From contig JAVMKO010000003.1 of assembly GCA_032164245.1 (NCBI GenBank), positions 95,231,890-95,295,889 on the forward strand: a stretch of DNA of 64,000 nucleotides, read 5' to 3'. This document shows positions 35,964 through 48,659 of this stretch, one piece after another. Under the pieces are notes generated by a model, which saw only the letters and a list, made by a program, of their open reading frames with translations, searched no databases and had not been told where the DNA came from. Source of the stretch: Sternotherus odoratus. Its lineage: Eukaryota; Chordata; Testudines; Kinosternidae. The stretch's first letter is position 1. Each line of letters begins with the position of its first letter. The position numbers and the translations under genes are program-made.

Positions 35964-36348
35964 CAAGGCCATCTTTACCCATACACAAAGGATGCAGCTG
36001 CATAGGGCACCGGGAAAGAACCAAATTTCCTGGTGCCCTGCGCAGCTGTATGCTCCTCCAGCCCCTGCTCCATCTCTTCCCCAGGGCCCCCACCCCTGCT
36101 CTGCCCCAGCCCCACTCCCCTGAGGACTGAAGCAAGGCAGGCCTGCACTCACCGGCAGTGGGAAGTGCAGCGATCCTGCCCCAGTTGCGCCACTGGTGAG
36201 TGGTGGGGGATGGTTCCCCCTTTTCTCCCAAGCCAGCCCTGCCCCTCTCCCTGGCCTGGGACTATTCCACACTCTTCCCCCGCAGAGGCCTGCCCCCACC
36301 CCCACCCCAGTGTTGCATAGGGTCCCAGAATAGCTAGGGACGGCCCTG
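35964..36348. mobile_element. Non-autonomous hAT element with 8-bp TSD
   Basis: Begins 'caaggccatctttac' and ends 'gctagggacggccctg'; the tips CAAGGCC/GGCCCTG are inverted. The perfect duplication TCTCCATG lies at 35956-35963 and 36349-36356. 385 bp, C-rich interior, no transposase. The open frames of up to 159 codons on both strands are composition effects. The right tip is similar to that of the element at 4408-4865 (CAGGGCCG). Confidence 0.88.
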
Positions 36349-36356
36349 TCTCCATG

Positions 36357-37805
36357 ACTCAGCCCCTTGGCTTCATTACTCAGGCCAACTATTGGGGCGA
36401 ACAGTGGTGATGGGTTTTGTGCCGTGGACATGAAAAATAGGAATAAGAAATAGTCATCTTGTTTTCATAGGATGCCTTTTGTTACTACAGATCTGGGCTT
36501 GATTTGCTCTGGTATTATTAGAATGGAAGACTCTATTCTGTAGTTAGTCCAATGGGTTTTCTAGACCCTAATAAAAAAACACTCTACAGTTTACTAGAAA
36601 GACAGATCTGCAGGAAAGATAGTTTGATGATATTGCATCTTCCCAGTGTATTTCTTACAGTGAAGCAAAACAAGCTATAGCATAAAAATCTCCAGTAAGC
36701 TTATGCAGGTTACAAGAATCATGCAACATTTCCAGCCATCTACCAATGCCTATAAAAGCAACTCATGTCTTAGGCATTGTGTATTTCTAGCAACCAAAGG
36801 ACACAACTGCATTGAAATGACTTCAAAGTTTCATTCTACTTCAAACTTTTCTCACTATCCAAATTCACTACAAGCAAGTTCAACTTCATGTTAGAGCCAA
36901 AAAGCCTTTCAATAAAACAAAGTTATGTTTGTTTTTTGGAGGAAAAATATTTTTTAGAAGAAATTTATATGCAGAACTTCTTAATCTGCCCTCCCCTCCC
37001 CAATTAAGAAAAGCCAATTTTTCATTAAAAAAAATTTAATCAGAAAATTTCTTCTCTCTACTTAATATGTTCTGTCTGTCAGTCTTTACCCAAAGACTAC
37101 AAAGCCTTGCTAGACCTGCACATATCACTACTGTTTTAGGATTATGAAGGCTAGATACCTAATTATTTTCTTTTTTATGGGGCTATAGCCAAGACCCAAT
37201 CTCACCCTTATTATCTCTGTTTGCACATGACTAGTAACTTCTTGTGGGAAATTGAGTTAATCCTGAGGAGTAGGGCCGGGAAAAAGCAGCTAAAATTTGT
37301 CAATGATTTTCCAAATAAAGCCCAGCAATTTACCTCATTGGAGTTCATAATGCTTTTTGATGGTGAAATCTGAATAAGTGAGATTTTATTGCAGGAATGT
37401 TAAGTAAAGGCCTCATAAATAGTAGTGAGAATAAATTACAGTGTATTTCCCCAAAATGAGTATAAACTATAGTGAATACTCATAGTGATCAGGTTATGTA
37501 CAAATCATAGACTAATGTTTGTTCACAAAATAAAATGCAAATGTCAAAGTCTAAAGCTGTTTGTGAATAATTTGTGAACAGAAAACAGAGCTAAGTTACT
37601 CAATGAATAATTCAACCAGCTCTATTCAGGAGTCAAGTCACCAGGAGAGACAGTCTAGCTTTTCTGATTAAATGGACAAGCACTCATCAGTCTAAGTCCG
37701 CCCAGGCTTCTAGAAACGTCTAATTCACAGTGGGCAGGCTCAGATTTAACATGTGCCTTAGCACAGCCACCCATGCTAATATTATATAATCTTATTCGGC
37801 ATAGG
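36357..37805. other. Unannotated AT-rich DNA
   Basis: Nothing recognised. Confidence 0.5.
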
Positions 37806-37810
37806 CACGC

Positions 37811-38315
37811 TGTTGTGAGGTACTTTGGATATTGCAAGACAAGGCACACACACACGTGGTTAAGTAATTAAGTAAGTGAGTTTATTGGAAGGTCCCGATC
37901 TTGGCACTGAGAGGGCTGTCAGATCAGCGCGACCGCAGAAGGAGTACCCGGACTCTTTGGAGCAGTAGCCGGGAAGAAAGAAAGAAAGCCCACAGACAGC
38001 CCACAGGAGTGGGCTTAAGTACACTCACACATTTGCATCTCATACATACTCATGTCTCATTTGCAAGCAACAAGCTGATTGGTTACACGCTGTCCTGCCT
38101 CAGTTTCCCCATTTGGTTTCCCACGCATTCATTCTCACACAGACGGGGTAAACACTCACACAGCTGGGAACAGTCTGGGAACTGTTCCCAAACACACAGA
38201 TAACAGCAAGGTCATTCTCAGATAATACCACCATTATGCACTCTCCTGGAGTTGACTTAGAAACGCAACTGCACTTCCTAGAGATTGCCCGTCACAATAT
38301 CTTCCGGTCCTAACA
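37811..38315 (-). mobile_element. Solo LTR with perfect 5-bp TSD
   Basis: Tips TGTTGTGAGG and GGTCCTAACA (TGTT/AACA inverted), 505 bp, flanked by CACGC at 37806-37810 and 38316-38320. 'gtttattgg' near 37880 reads CCAATAAAC on minus, a poly-A signal at the right distance from the minus-strand 3' end. A (GAAA)n tract lies near 37975-37988. No internal genes adjoin it. Confidence 0.85.
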
Positions 38316-38320
38316 CACGC

Positions 38321-40382
38321 CTATATTAATAATTGGATACCTACCCTTAGCATGTCTCTGCAGTGGCAGAAGTGGTACTTTCTGACTTGATTGTCTGTCA
38401 GGGGACTGGCTGTCCACCTTTCAGCCTGGAGAGTGGCTTTGTAGGCCTATTAGAATACATTGTTCATGTTGGCTTTCTTCCAGTTGTAGTCACAAGTCTG
38501 GTATTTGCTTAGGTTTGAGTAACAGATCTGGTGGGAAATTTGTTCCTTATTCATCTGCTCATTAGAATCAGTGCTGAGGAGGTCATTCTTTCGATTGGTG
38601 TACTAAGATCCAGAACGATTAGGAAGAGATATTTTAGCTTTCCTTATGATATTTTTCATTGTTTGATTAGATCTCTTTTCACCCTCCCCCACCCCCATTT
38701 CTTTGTACGTATTCTGATGAGCAGGTAATGTGCTGAAACAGGTAAACATTGAAGTTGGAATGGATTATTTGATACCTGTTCTTACAATAGGTTTTGTTCA
38801 CATTTTGAGGGCTGGGGGAGAGTTTAGAATTAGTTCCTATGCAAATAGAAAAGTCTTTGCACATCTCAACACACATCTTCTTAAAAACATTCTAAAACCC
38901 ACTGTGTGTTTTCTTTTTTCCTCTCCAATATTTTCTGATAATTTCTCACATCAGTAAAGCCCTGAACTTAGCCATCTGTTCAGAAGGCGACTTCTAAATT
39001 CTGCTTGAAAAAAATCTTAAACTTTAACAGCAAGAAGTAATCACCCAAGTTTTCTGTATTTTTTATATGTTGTTTGCATCTGGCAGGGTAGTGCTAGCAG
39101 AAGAGATTTCAGACCTGTAGGTCAAGCGTTTTTCAACTCTTAAAAATATGAGTCAGTATGCTTATAGGAGAGACAAAGAAAAGACAATGGATCTGTAATC
39201 AGAGTCCGAAAAATAGTGCCCTCACAGCCACTGCATGGAATCAATTGTATTTATGTGTGTGCGCAAAATAGAATAGTGATGCCATTGATGAATAATACTT
39301 TGCAATGAAAGCCCTGGCCAGTTTGAGTATTAATAAGTTAGGAAAGTGCTCATAAAAATGGAGATAATGACATGTACCACATCTGAAAAGCATTTTGAGA
39401 TCTACAGATATGTGCGAAGTGTTATTGTGTTGGAGGATGCTGCTGAATCCTTTGAATTTACATTTCTTCTTTGAAAATGAACTCCGGCGTAAATTTCAAG
39501 TGCTGGGCATGGTGAATTAAGCCCATAACTCATTATTAGTAGCCCAAATGATCTTCTCTACATCTGTAAGCAGAGGGGAGCATACATCTAGGCATTCAGG
39601 CAAAGAAAGAGACACGACTTTCTAGTAGGAGTCTTTTTCTCCTCTTACTCAGAGGGACTTGGGCTCTGCAGGTCAAGAGTGGTGAAGAAGAATTGGTGGG
39701 GGACCAAGGAAAGGGGTGTGATCTGTCTGCCATACCCACCTCACCTTTGAAGCCAACAGGCATATTTTGTGAGGCATCAGAGAAAACGGTTTACTTTCAA
39801 CTTCTCCACTAGCAGCTGATGCAGGAGAGAAAGGTGAAAGCTTGATTTCTGAAGGGAAAGGGGGAATCTATGAACACATCAGCAGAATCATTACATGTAT
39901 GACTCTCCTTCCAGTTGCCAAAATCATGTAGAATCTGGCATAATCCACAACCTAATGAGCCTGCTGTGAGTCATGTTAGTATCCAGCCCTGAGAAAGCCG
40001 TTCAGTTATTTACAGGACTAAAATAAACTATGACTGACGAATTATGTGACTGAGAAATATTTCAAAACCTATTGACTAGAAAGCTACTGTGCTATTCAAA
40101 GTTGAAAGTGTTCCCTTAATTCTCCTAAGGCAACACTTTCAGCTTTGAAACTATCATTTTTAGTGAGGTTTTTGAAATACATTTCAGAGTTGCTTAATTA
40201 GTCAGTTATAGCTGAATTTCACTAAAAAAGGAGAATACAAGGATAGTTACCAAATTTCTAGGATGGGAGTGACTATGAAAATTAGTTGATGTAATGTCAG
40301 GACAGGAGGGCCTTTGACTAATTCTTGTGCTAAGTTTTAGCATATTCATTGTGAACTAGATCGTTCCATAAGACTAAGCAGA
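38321..40382. other. Unannotated DNA
   Basis: The stretch 39345-39440 ('aaaagcattttgagatctac') resembles the 3' end of a SINE seen with MIR-like elements in reptiles, but too weakly to call. Nothing else. Confidence 0.45.
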
Positions 40383-40390
40383 GTCTAATT

Positions 40391-40684
40391 CAGGGGTAGG
40401 CAACCTATGGCAATGAGAGCTGATGTTCAGTGGCACTCACACTGCCCGTGTCCTAGGCACTGGTCTGCGGGGCTTTGGATTTTACTTTATTTTTAAAAGA
40501 AGCTTCTTAAATATTTTAAAAACCTTATTTACTTTACATACAACAATAGTTTAGTTGTATATTCCAGACTTGTAGAAAGAGATCTTCTAAAAACATTAAA
40601 ATGCATTACTGGCATGCAAAACCTTCAGTTAGAGTGAATAAATGAAGACTCGGCACACCACTTCTGAAAAGCTGCCGACTCCTG
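40391..40684. mobile_element. Short hAT MITE, copy 1
   Basis: Starts 'caggggtaggcaacctatgg' and ends 'gctgccgactcctg', 294 bp, flanked by GTCTAATT at 40383-40390 and 40685-40692. Same family as 43603-43919: both hold 'ttcagtggcactcacactgc', 'caacaatagtttagtt' and 'atgaagactcggcacaccac'. No coding capacity. Confidence 0.92.
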
Positions 40685-40692
40685 GTCTAATT

Positions 40693-43594
40693 ATTTGTGT
40701 GCTTGTGCAGTTAATAAGTGCAGCACTGTCTTTTCTGAACAACGTGATTCCTGAATCCCTATTCAACATTATCAGCTGAAGATCTGGCCTGTATAAATAG
40801 AATACCTCTATTGCATTCAGTGAAGTTATGCCAATTTATATATATAGCTGAAACTCTTGCCTTGGGTCTATAAGAATAGAAAAACACACTCACCACACAC
40901 ATACTTTCCGCCTGGTGTTTCTTTTTCCCCACATGCCACATGCTCTGGTGTGAGCTATAAGCAGAGGTGACAAAACACTCAATTAAAGCTGTTCTCACTT
41001 TATTTCCACTGTGGTGAAAAGTAGTGGAAATCCTAGGAGAAAGCCTGTCTCCTGAGATTTCCCTGCCCAATGTAGACTTGACCAATGGGTTTCATTCTTT
41101 TTGCATAAACCTTAGAGGTTTGGACAGTTCAGATCAAGACCTACACTAACCTACCAATTCTTTTGAGTTCCCCCCCGCCCCCCAGTAAGTGATATTATTT
41201 GGTTACAAAAATATCCTAAGACAAATTTCTCACCTTTTCAGTGTCTATTGTATTATATTACTAATGGGATTCCCACCGCCTGCAGTAGGTGCTCATTCAC
41301 CACTCTTATGGGACACCAGAAAGCCCACTGACTAGCAGGTTCCCCAGAAGTCATTGATCTGCTGACGATGATTTTGAGATCATCTCTTTAATTTAGTGGA
41401 GCACAGTGTGGACACACCAGGGTCATTTTTTAACTGCTGGCTTGAAACTGCTCCACTGAGGTCTCCTTTGCAAGCGAATCCTGAAAATACTGTATGTGAG
41501 CCTAATTCTCTATTTATTTATGTCAGCATACAGTGGGAATAGCGCCACTGAAGGGGATACCATCTGCAATGTTACCACTCTGATTTGGTAAATGCCACAC
41601 CAGGTGGAGGGCAGTGGAGAATCAGACCCAAGGTTATTTATGTTTATGGTTGCTAAAAAATTTTAAATGTGATCTGAATGAAAGCAAGTGACAGCTGTCA
41701 GGAGGTGAAAGCAGCTGACACTTACTTAGTCAGACCTCTGAAGGAAGCTCTACACAGTCTTTCTCAATTTCTATAGCAAAGCCAGTGACTTAGTATCTGC
41801 AGTTGTCCCTACTGAATCCTTCAGGATGTTGGGTCTCTGGGAAGGGGAAGTGATGACCCGTGACTCCTGCATGTTCCACTTCTTCTGAGTTAGGATTTTT
41901 CCCTCTTCACCCCTGGCTGATGGAGCCGCAGCTAGGGAACTCCTGCTTTGCCAAAATGTAGCCCTTTCTGGCATCTGGTCAGAGTCTCCTTCTCCAACCC
42001 AATTCCAGCAATCTGCTCTCCAAGCCTCTTTGAGGAACAGACGTAACCCAGCTCCTTATCCTGGGAAGGGGAGCTAATAGGGCCCCCTTCAAGCAAAGAA
42101 GGAGGGGAAGAAGAGCCCCTGGACACTCTGTGGGGCTTGGGAAAGCAGCACAACAACAGGAGCTGCAAGAAGGACAAGATGAGGTGCCTACCACCTGGGA
42201 AAGCCTTGCAACTGGACAGGGAGGGGCACTGGGGAAGCCACTGGAGCGATCATGAGGTTCAGCTGGGGCAGAAGGGTATGCTGTGCTTTAAACAGATGCT
42301 TTGAAAGGTAGGCCAGGGAAAAGGATCAATGAATCAGGGGAGGAGAGTGAAAGAAAAGAGAGGGGGAGACTTGATAAATATACACAAGGCACTAGGATAT
42401 AAAGACGATTACACCAAATTTTTACATTCAGTTCATAGCTTGCAACATCCCCTTATATTCTGTAGCCCAACAAGAAGACTGACTTGACCAATATGTATTA
42501 CATCTGTTCTGCATAAGCAATTCCTATTGTTTTCTTCCCTCAGAGTCCTGAAACAGTTAAGTAAAATGAAGAATATTTTTCCACCTTCAGTATGAGTGTA
42601 ACTTGTATTAAATTATTCTGCAATTAATTATTAAATGAAGATTGTCATTAAATATTACAATGAAGAATACTATCAATATTATATCTGTCACAGATGAAAA
42701 AGCTACATACATGGATGGATTGGTTTATGGACTAAAGGTCTCCAGGGAGTGTCACAAATCATATGATATCCCCAGTGCTGGATTTTGTATATGAAATATC
42801 TGAAAGATGTGCAACAACAGATGTAGTCAGACAGTTCCCTATTGGCTACACATCTGAGGAAGCTCAACAGTATAAGTTATTTTAGCTAAGGCTGGCAATA
42901 ATTTATGCTGAATAAATTGTCTCCATATCTGCCTGTTTCAGGCAGCAGCAGCAGAAGAATGTGAACTATTTGCTAAATCAGCTCACTTTGGGCCATATTA
43001 GACTCTTTTTTTTTTTTGGAATGTTCACCATTACAAACATAGAAGACACGCGGGTCTAGACATCAGAACTTTCTAACGGTCTCTGTATGAAAACGGTTTA
43101 GCAGTGAATAGGGAAGTTGTTGACACTTTCATTAATGCATAAATTATTTCAAATTTTGGAGATCAGAAGTGAATGATCAAAGCATATTTAGGTCCTTCTA
43201 TTAAGAAACTGTATCCCCTAGCCCCCAGTTCAGTTAAAACGAAGTCCATCTTCCACTCTGTGGAAATCCACATAAAGCTATGGAAGTCCCAAGAAACTGT
43301 CTCTTAATTCTACTGCCTTAAAAGAAGAAGAATGACCCAGATCCTCACAGGTGTTTGCACAGCGCCTGGCACAGTGCAGTGCTGGTCCATAACTGGGGCT
43401 CCTTAGCACTACCACAATCCATAGCAGCCTAAAATATTTTTGAAAGAATAAAAAAAAATGAACTTGAGGGAAAGTGTGGCCACTGAAAAAGAATAAAAAT
43501 GGAGATTCATATAAGGGAAAGAATGGAGTAGGAGGAGAAAACGGAAAGGGGGAAGGGAAAATGATACAGTGTTTAATAGATTCAAAATGTTATT
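40693..43594. other. Unannotated DNA, about 2.9 kb
   Basis: No supported gene. The minus open frames 40759-41085, 41771-41974 and 41932-42194 show no recognisable domain. Confidence 0.45.
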
Positions 43595-43602
43595 GTTTAA
43601 AG

Positions 43603-43919
43603 CAGGGGTAGGCAACCTATGGCACGGGTGCCGAAGGTGGCACGCGAGTTGATTTTCAGTGGCACTCACACTGCCCGGGTTCTGACCACCAGTCAGGGGG
43701 GCCTCTGCATTTTAATTTAATTTAATTTTAAATGAAGCGTCTTAAACATTTTAAACATCTTATTTACTTTATATACAACAATAGTTTAGTTCTATATTAT
43801 AGACTTATAGAAAGAGATCTTCTAATCATGTTAAAATATATTACTGACACGCAAAACCTTAAATTAAAGTGATTAAATGAAGACTCGGCACACCACTTCT
43901 GAAAGGTTGCCAACCTCTG
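43603..43919. mobile_element. Short hAT MITE, copy 2
   Basis: Starts 'caggggtaggcaacctatgg' and ends 'ggttgccaacctctg', 317 bp, with the perfect 8-bp duplication GTTTAAAG at 43595-43602 and 43920-43927. Better preserved than copy 1 at 40391, with the same orientation and an internal AATTT repeat. Transposase must have come from elsewhere. Confidence 0.93.
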
Positions 43920-43927
43920 GTTTAAAG

Positions 43928-44134
43928 CAAACTATTTACATAAAGAGGGGTTTGGGGGTTTTGCAAGGAAGTACAATCAGACCCTTTCTGAAAGGCTGAC
44001 ATTTTCCAGAAACAAAAAAGTCTCAATCCTGCCCAACCGCCTTCGGATGCTATTCACCCTTCTCCTTTCACTTCTGGAAGGCTGGCACATGTGATAGGGA
44101 GAGGAACATCAGCCACTGTACATTCACTGAAATA
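43928..44134. other. Unannotated spacer
   Basis: Short stretch with nothing recognised. Confidence 0.5.
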
Positions 44135-44290
44135 AGCGTATGGGTTCCATTTGTGTCTTTGCCACAGACACAGCTGGTGATCCTGGGCAGGATACTTTAC
44201 TTAGCCTCTTAGTGTCACTTAGTTTCTCCATGGATAAAATGGAGATAGCATCCCTTTCCTGAAGGTCAGCTTTGTGAGTCTTAACTCATT
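44135..44290 (+). repeat. MIR-like SINE relic
   Basis: 'gtgatcctgggcaggatact' ... 'tacttagcctcttagtgtca' ... 'gataaaatggagatagcatc' follows the MIR core order (loss of fluid text: CTTGGGCAAGTCACTTAACC, then AAAATGGGGATA). Old, diverged copy. Confidence 0.6.
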
Positions 44291-44494
44291 AGTGTCCATA
44301 TTGTGCTTTGAAATCTTTGGATCACTGTGTGTCTGGGATCTTCAGTGCAGCCTAAGGTAGTCCAGCACCCTAGTTCTATTGAACTTCAAATGGGAGGTAG
44401 GTACCTAACTCCCTGAGCCATTTTTGAAAATTCCAATCTATTAGAGAAAATTACTTGAGAGGCAGCATATGCCAGTCTCTGGTAGACTGAAACT

Positions 44495-44617
44495 ATGGCT
44501 TGGCAGCAGAAACTCCTCTGTTGTGAACTCAGCTCTGCCCCCATCTTGCCATGTGGTCCTTGAGCAACTTGGCACCTCTGAACCCAGTTTTCATGTCTGT
44601 GAAATGGGGATGCTATT
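44495..44617 (+). repeat. Second MIR-like SINE relic
   Basis: 'catgtggtccttgagcaact' then 'tctgtgaaatggggatgcta' again give the MIR core order. It runs directly into a CR1 tail. Confidence 0.55.
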
Positions 44618-44690
44618 TCATAGAATCATAGACTATCAGGGTTGAGACCTCAGGAGGTCATCTAGTCCAACCCCCTGCTCAAATAGTTAC
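44618..44690 (-). mobile_element. CR1 3' tail
   Basis: 'ttcatagaatcatagactat' followed by 'aggaggtcatctagtccaac' and 'ccccctgctc' is the reverse complement of the CR1 3' end with its ATTCTATGA microsatellite. The typical very short, 5'-truncated CR1 insertion. Confidence 0.85.
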
Positions 44691-47609
44691 TTATCTAACT
44701 ATTTCACAAGGGAAATTTGAAAATTAAATTAGAAAACAGATATACAGCTGTTTGAAAAGATAAAGAACTGACTAAATCATTAGTGAAAGTGTGATTATGG
44801 CAATAATTTATTGATAGCTGGCAACCCGTCACCACATTTGTTCTATTAAATTGCTCCAGATACTTGCACATTTCTGTAGATCAGGGCTGACAGGGGAAAA
44901 AGACAGAAAAATAACTCTTCTCCCCCTCATATCCTTTGCCCTTCCCATTTCAGATGTGATCAGCCTCTCTCCCCTGGGAATTGAGGTTCACAGTATGACT
45001 AGGAAAATGATTCAGTCCTGAAAATTCTACATGTGATTTAGTGAAACAATGCCCTGACCTCACCAGAAGTAGCAGCAGCAGCTGTTCTTGAAATGTTTAA
45101 AAGGCAAATGCATTAGTATGTTCAACCACGAAGCGGGCTAATGACTAGACATTTTCTAGCATATGGGGATCATTATTCCAGCTCATCATCAGTGAACTTT
45201 CCAGAAAAGCTAATTAAAGGACCCTTTAAAATGCGTACCTCAAAGTTGGGTTTTATCACAGCTCCTCACTCATGTTTGAAGAATTTTCATCTTTTACTCC
45301 CACCACCTTTTATTTCCCATGATCACTAAAAATGAGGAAAGCTAATTAAACAGGTCTATACTTTCCATTCAACATGATTTAACTTTCTTCTTATTTTCTA
45401 TACAGAAAATATCATTTTCCATTGACATGAAAGGGGATTTAAAAATACTGTTGGCAATATCTAGTGATGGTTCATCTTCCGCATGACCCTCCAACTTCTA
45501 CATCCCTCCTGTAACTATTTCTATTCTTTAATTTTAAATGATATCAAGAGTTAATTTAGAGAGTGCAACAAAGAGAACATTCTCCAAGCCAACAGCTCCC
45601 AATGAAGAATAGCAAATTCTCAGGGAGGCTGATGCTACTAGCTGGAATCTGCTTAGCGTATGCGCAGCATGCCACAGGTGGCACATGACCAGGGTTCATC
45701 ACCGAGTTTGGTCTACTGGTTGGATCATTAGCTTCCCTGACTTGGGCTGGGTACTGACAGTGAGCACAACATGAACGCTGATTGGTTATGAATAGTATGG
45801 AAGTCAAAAAACTTCTACAAGACTGAGGCTGCAGAGACAACCTAAGTTGTTGGAAGCAACTGTTATGGACGTTTATTGTTTCAAATTTGGGAGTAAAGTG
45901 TAAAAGCAAGAAAAATGAGAAGAATGTAATCTACCAGAGTAAAACTGTGCTCCAGAATCAAATCTTTCATTTGGGAAAAAAAGTATCTAGTCCTTATGAT
46001 AGCAGCAAAAGTTTCAAAATGTGAACAGATCACAACCAATATTGTGATGTCTGCCTGAGTCTGAAGACAACCCATAACCCTACTTATAAATGAAGTGTGA
46101 ACTATTCATCGCAAAGAATTAAAGTATCCTCACTAGGTTTAAGTGTCAACATTGTTAGGCATGTCACAGCTAATAATTTTAGGGAAAACACCCATTTAAT
46201 GTACTTGTTCATCACTGTTGGATGTACTGGTAGATATTGGTATGGAGTAGATTAAAACATATCTGTCAAATGTGATCTTTTTGGGGGCAGAGGCTAAAGC
46301 TAGAGGGGAAAGCACTAGACCTGGTAGAAGAGAGGGGAACATTTTTCAGTAAAAACTTCTATTTTTTTGTCAGAAAGTTTCAAAATTCAGAATTTATTGA
46401 ACAGTTCTTTTAGGCACATTTTTCTATAGATCTGTTGATCTCCTTGTACAACATTTCTTCCCCTGTCCTCACCCATTTTCTCTCTCCTCCATCTATGTCA
46501 TATAACCAATGTCCAGGTAAAGTTTGGTTCCCATCGCATGGACAAGAGCTCCTGAGGTCTGGATGCAAGGGGATTTCTGAGAATTTCACCCACATTTTCA
46601 ATCTCGTGTATTAAATGTAAAAACACTGATTCAGTGTTCTTGGGGAAATGAAACTCACTGAAACAGAGGGAAGAAGATAGGTGGCCTCACTGAAACCTCA
46701 GTTCAAGGCACCTGTGAATACGCCCTGCACATGTTTGCTAGAGATGGTCAGAGAAATCTGCATATGCTGAATAGCAAAAAAGGGCTATTTTCATGTAGGG
46801 CACATTTTAACATGGCATCACCTCTATGTCCAAAAATGGAGAAGAAAATAGGAGATGCATTTCCCTCCAAAGTGCTGAGTGCTTTGCCTGTCTGTGTCAA
46901 AAATGAAACCACCCTCCCATTGAGTGGCAAAATCCATAACTGTCCCCAGACTACCAAAATTCCTGCTTTCTCCTGAGAGCTTCTACACGCATTGCTCAGC
47001 CTTTTCATTCTACAAATCTGGAATTCTGGGAGCTGTGTAAAATCAATTCAGTGTAACATCAAAATAAACAGGGGACAGCACACTGACTGGACTGCACTCG
47101 GAAGGCATGGAGGGAGAAAGAGTTTAGTGAACAGTACCTCATGGTTTTGGGGTTCCTTCCATATAACTTGGGAACCTCTGCACACTGTACAGAACTTGCG
47201 TTCTGGTGAAGGAGTGAATAATACCTGATGAAGGGATTTCTCCAGCAATGTCAAACAGAGAATAACACTGATGATTCTTCTCAGAGAGCTGTAAATGTCT
47301 CAACTTTTTTATCTGCCACATACAGTTAACAGAAAACTAGATTGGTCACCTCAAAAATGGGCCATTATATCAGCCTGTCCCGCTGGATTCCTAAGGAGTA
47401 GGAGTAGGAGTAATTTTGAAGAGATAATTATGGATTGTTACAGGTGACTGTCTCCAGAACATCTTCTAATAGCTGGGGGTAGTAGCCCTTCAGCATTCCT
47501 GCTTCTACTTCTCTCTCCTCAGCTTTCCTAACTAATCTCACAAAGGCTGCCCCATAGTCAAAAAACACCCTTTCTTTGGAACTGCTTATGATGATAAACC
47601 AGCTCAATT
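44691..47609. other. Unannotated DNA, about 2.9 kb
   Basis: No recognised repeat or exon. The minus open frame 45556-45909 (117 codons) is Cys- and Ser-rich without a family I recognise. I see no splice or domain evidence for a gene. Confidence 0.45.
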
Positions 47610-47976
47610 AGTCCAAATAAACAATGTATATATTAAGATTCATTTATTTGTTCTTCCCCGCGTCATCAAGCCATTCCCAGGACCACTCGTTGCCTGGGAA
47701 GGCCACTCCCAGCACTACCTACCTAGAGTCTTTTCTCCCCTGGGGTCTTAGAGTTCCTTGCAAGAGCTTCCTAGCTCCCTGCAGCCATATCATCCCACTC
47801 CCAGGCCTCAATCTCTCCCTAGGCCTCTTCCTTATATACCCTAGAGACCAAACTAGGTGGTCTCGTGACCCACCAGTCACATGATTTTCAATATCCCCAC
47901 CTGGAGAGACAAGTTGGCTGTGTCACAGGTGAGGCTAAGACTCATCTCCCTTTAAAGGACCCATGACCCTCTGACA
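47610..47976 (-). mobile_element. Possible LTR fragment
   Basis: On minus it would begin TGTCAGAGGGTCATGGG, carry a TATA box (GGTATATAAGGAAG near 47829-47842) and end near AATAAATGAATC, a poly-A-like signal. This order fits an LTR promoter. The left end is not defined and I could not find a target duplication. Confidence 0.42.
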
Positions 47977-48629
47977 TGTACTAATAAAGAATGAGCTTCA
48001 GCGATCTTAATAGTGTAGCAGAAAAACTCCAATCTGCAGTGTTTTAGCTAAGAGGATTTTACAGTTTTAGTCTTCCTTTTTAAATTGGCAGTTTGTAAAT
48101 AGCTAGGCCTTGATCCTACAAACACTCAAACACACACATCACTTCACTCACACAAGAAGGAATTCTGGCTTCAGTGACACTATCTACATGAGTCAAGTTA
48201 CTCAGGAGGTGAAGTGTTTGTAATAAGAATAAAAGTGTTTGAAATAAGAATAAAAGATGATGGCGCACAAACAGAAGAAGTCCTATGCGCCACATCCCAG
48301 GGAGAAATCAGACATTGGACCTGCATTGCTAAAAGCTGTGTTTGACAAATGGCATCTACAGTAGAACACAATTACCTCCTTGCAGATGGCCTGGTGAACT
48401 AGAGTTCTGAATATCCAGTTTACTTCCAAATGTCAATATCCCCTGAACAAAGGTCTAGGGAAAAAAAGTGTTTTTATAACAGCAAGACAGATTTACTGCA
48501 GGGCAGAATGTAAAAGTTGGAAACTGCAATTCCTTCTTTCCTATGTTATTTTCTTTATCTCTGATACATGGTTTAATTCTCTCCCTTTCTAAATCCCATT
48601 TGTTTTGGGGGTGTCTTATCTGATATTAT
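47977..48629. other. Unannotated DNA
   Basis: A small duplicated word ('gtgtttg[t/a]aataagaataaaa', about 48213-48257) is the only structure seen. Confidence 0.5.
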
Positions 48630-48659
48630 ATATAAGACCAGTATAAAAATATTGCTTGA

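Noticed and set aside
35002..36431. Open frames of 135 and 159 codons
   Set aside because: They lie in a solo LTR and a hAT element, in C-rich sequence, with competing frames and no domains.
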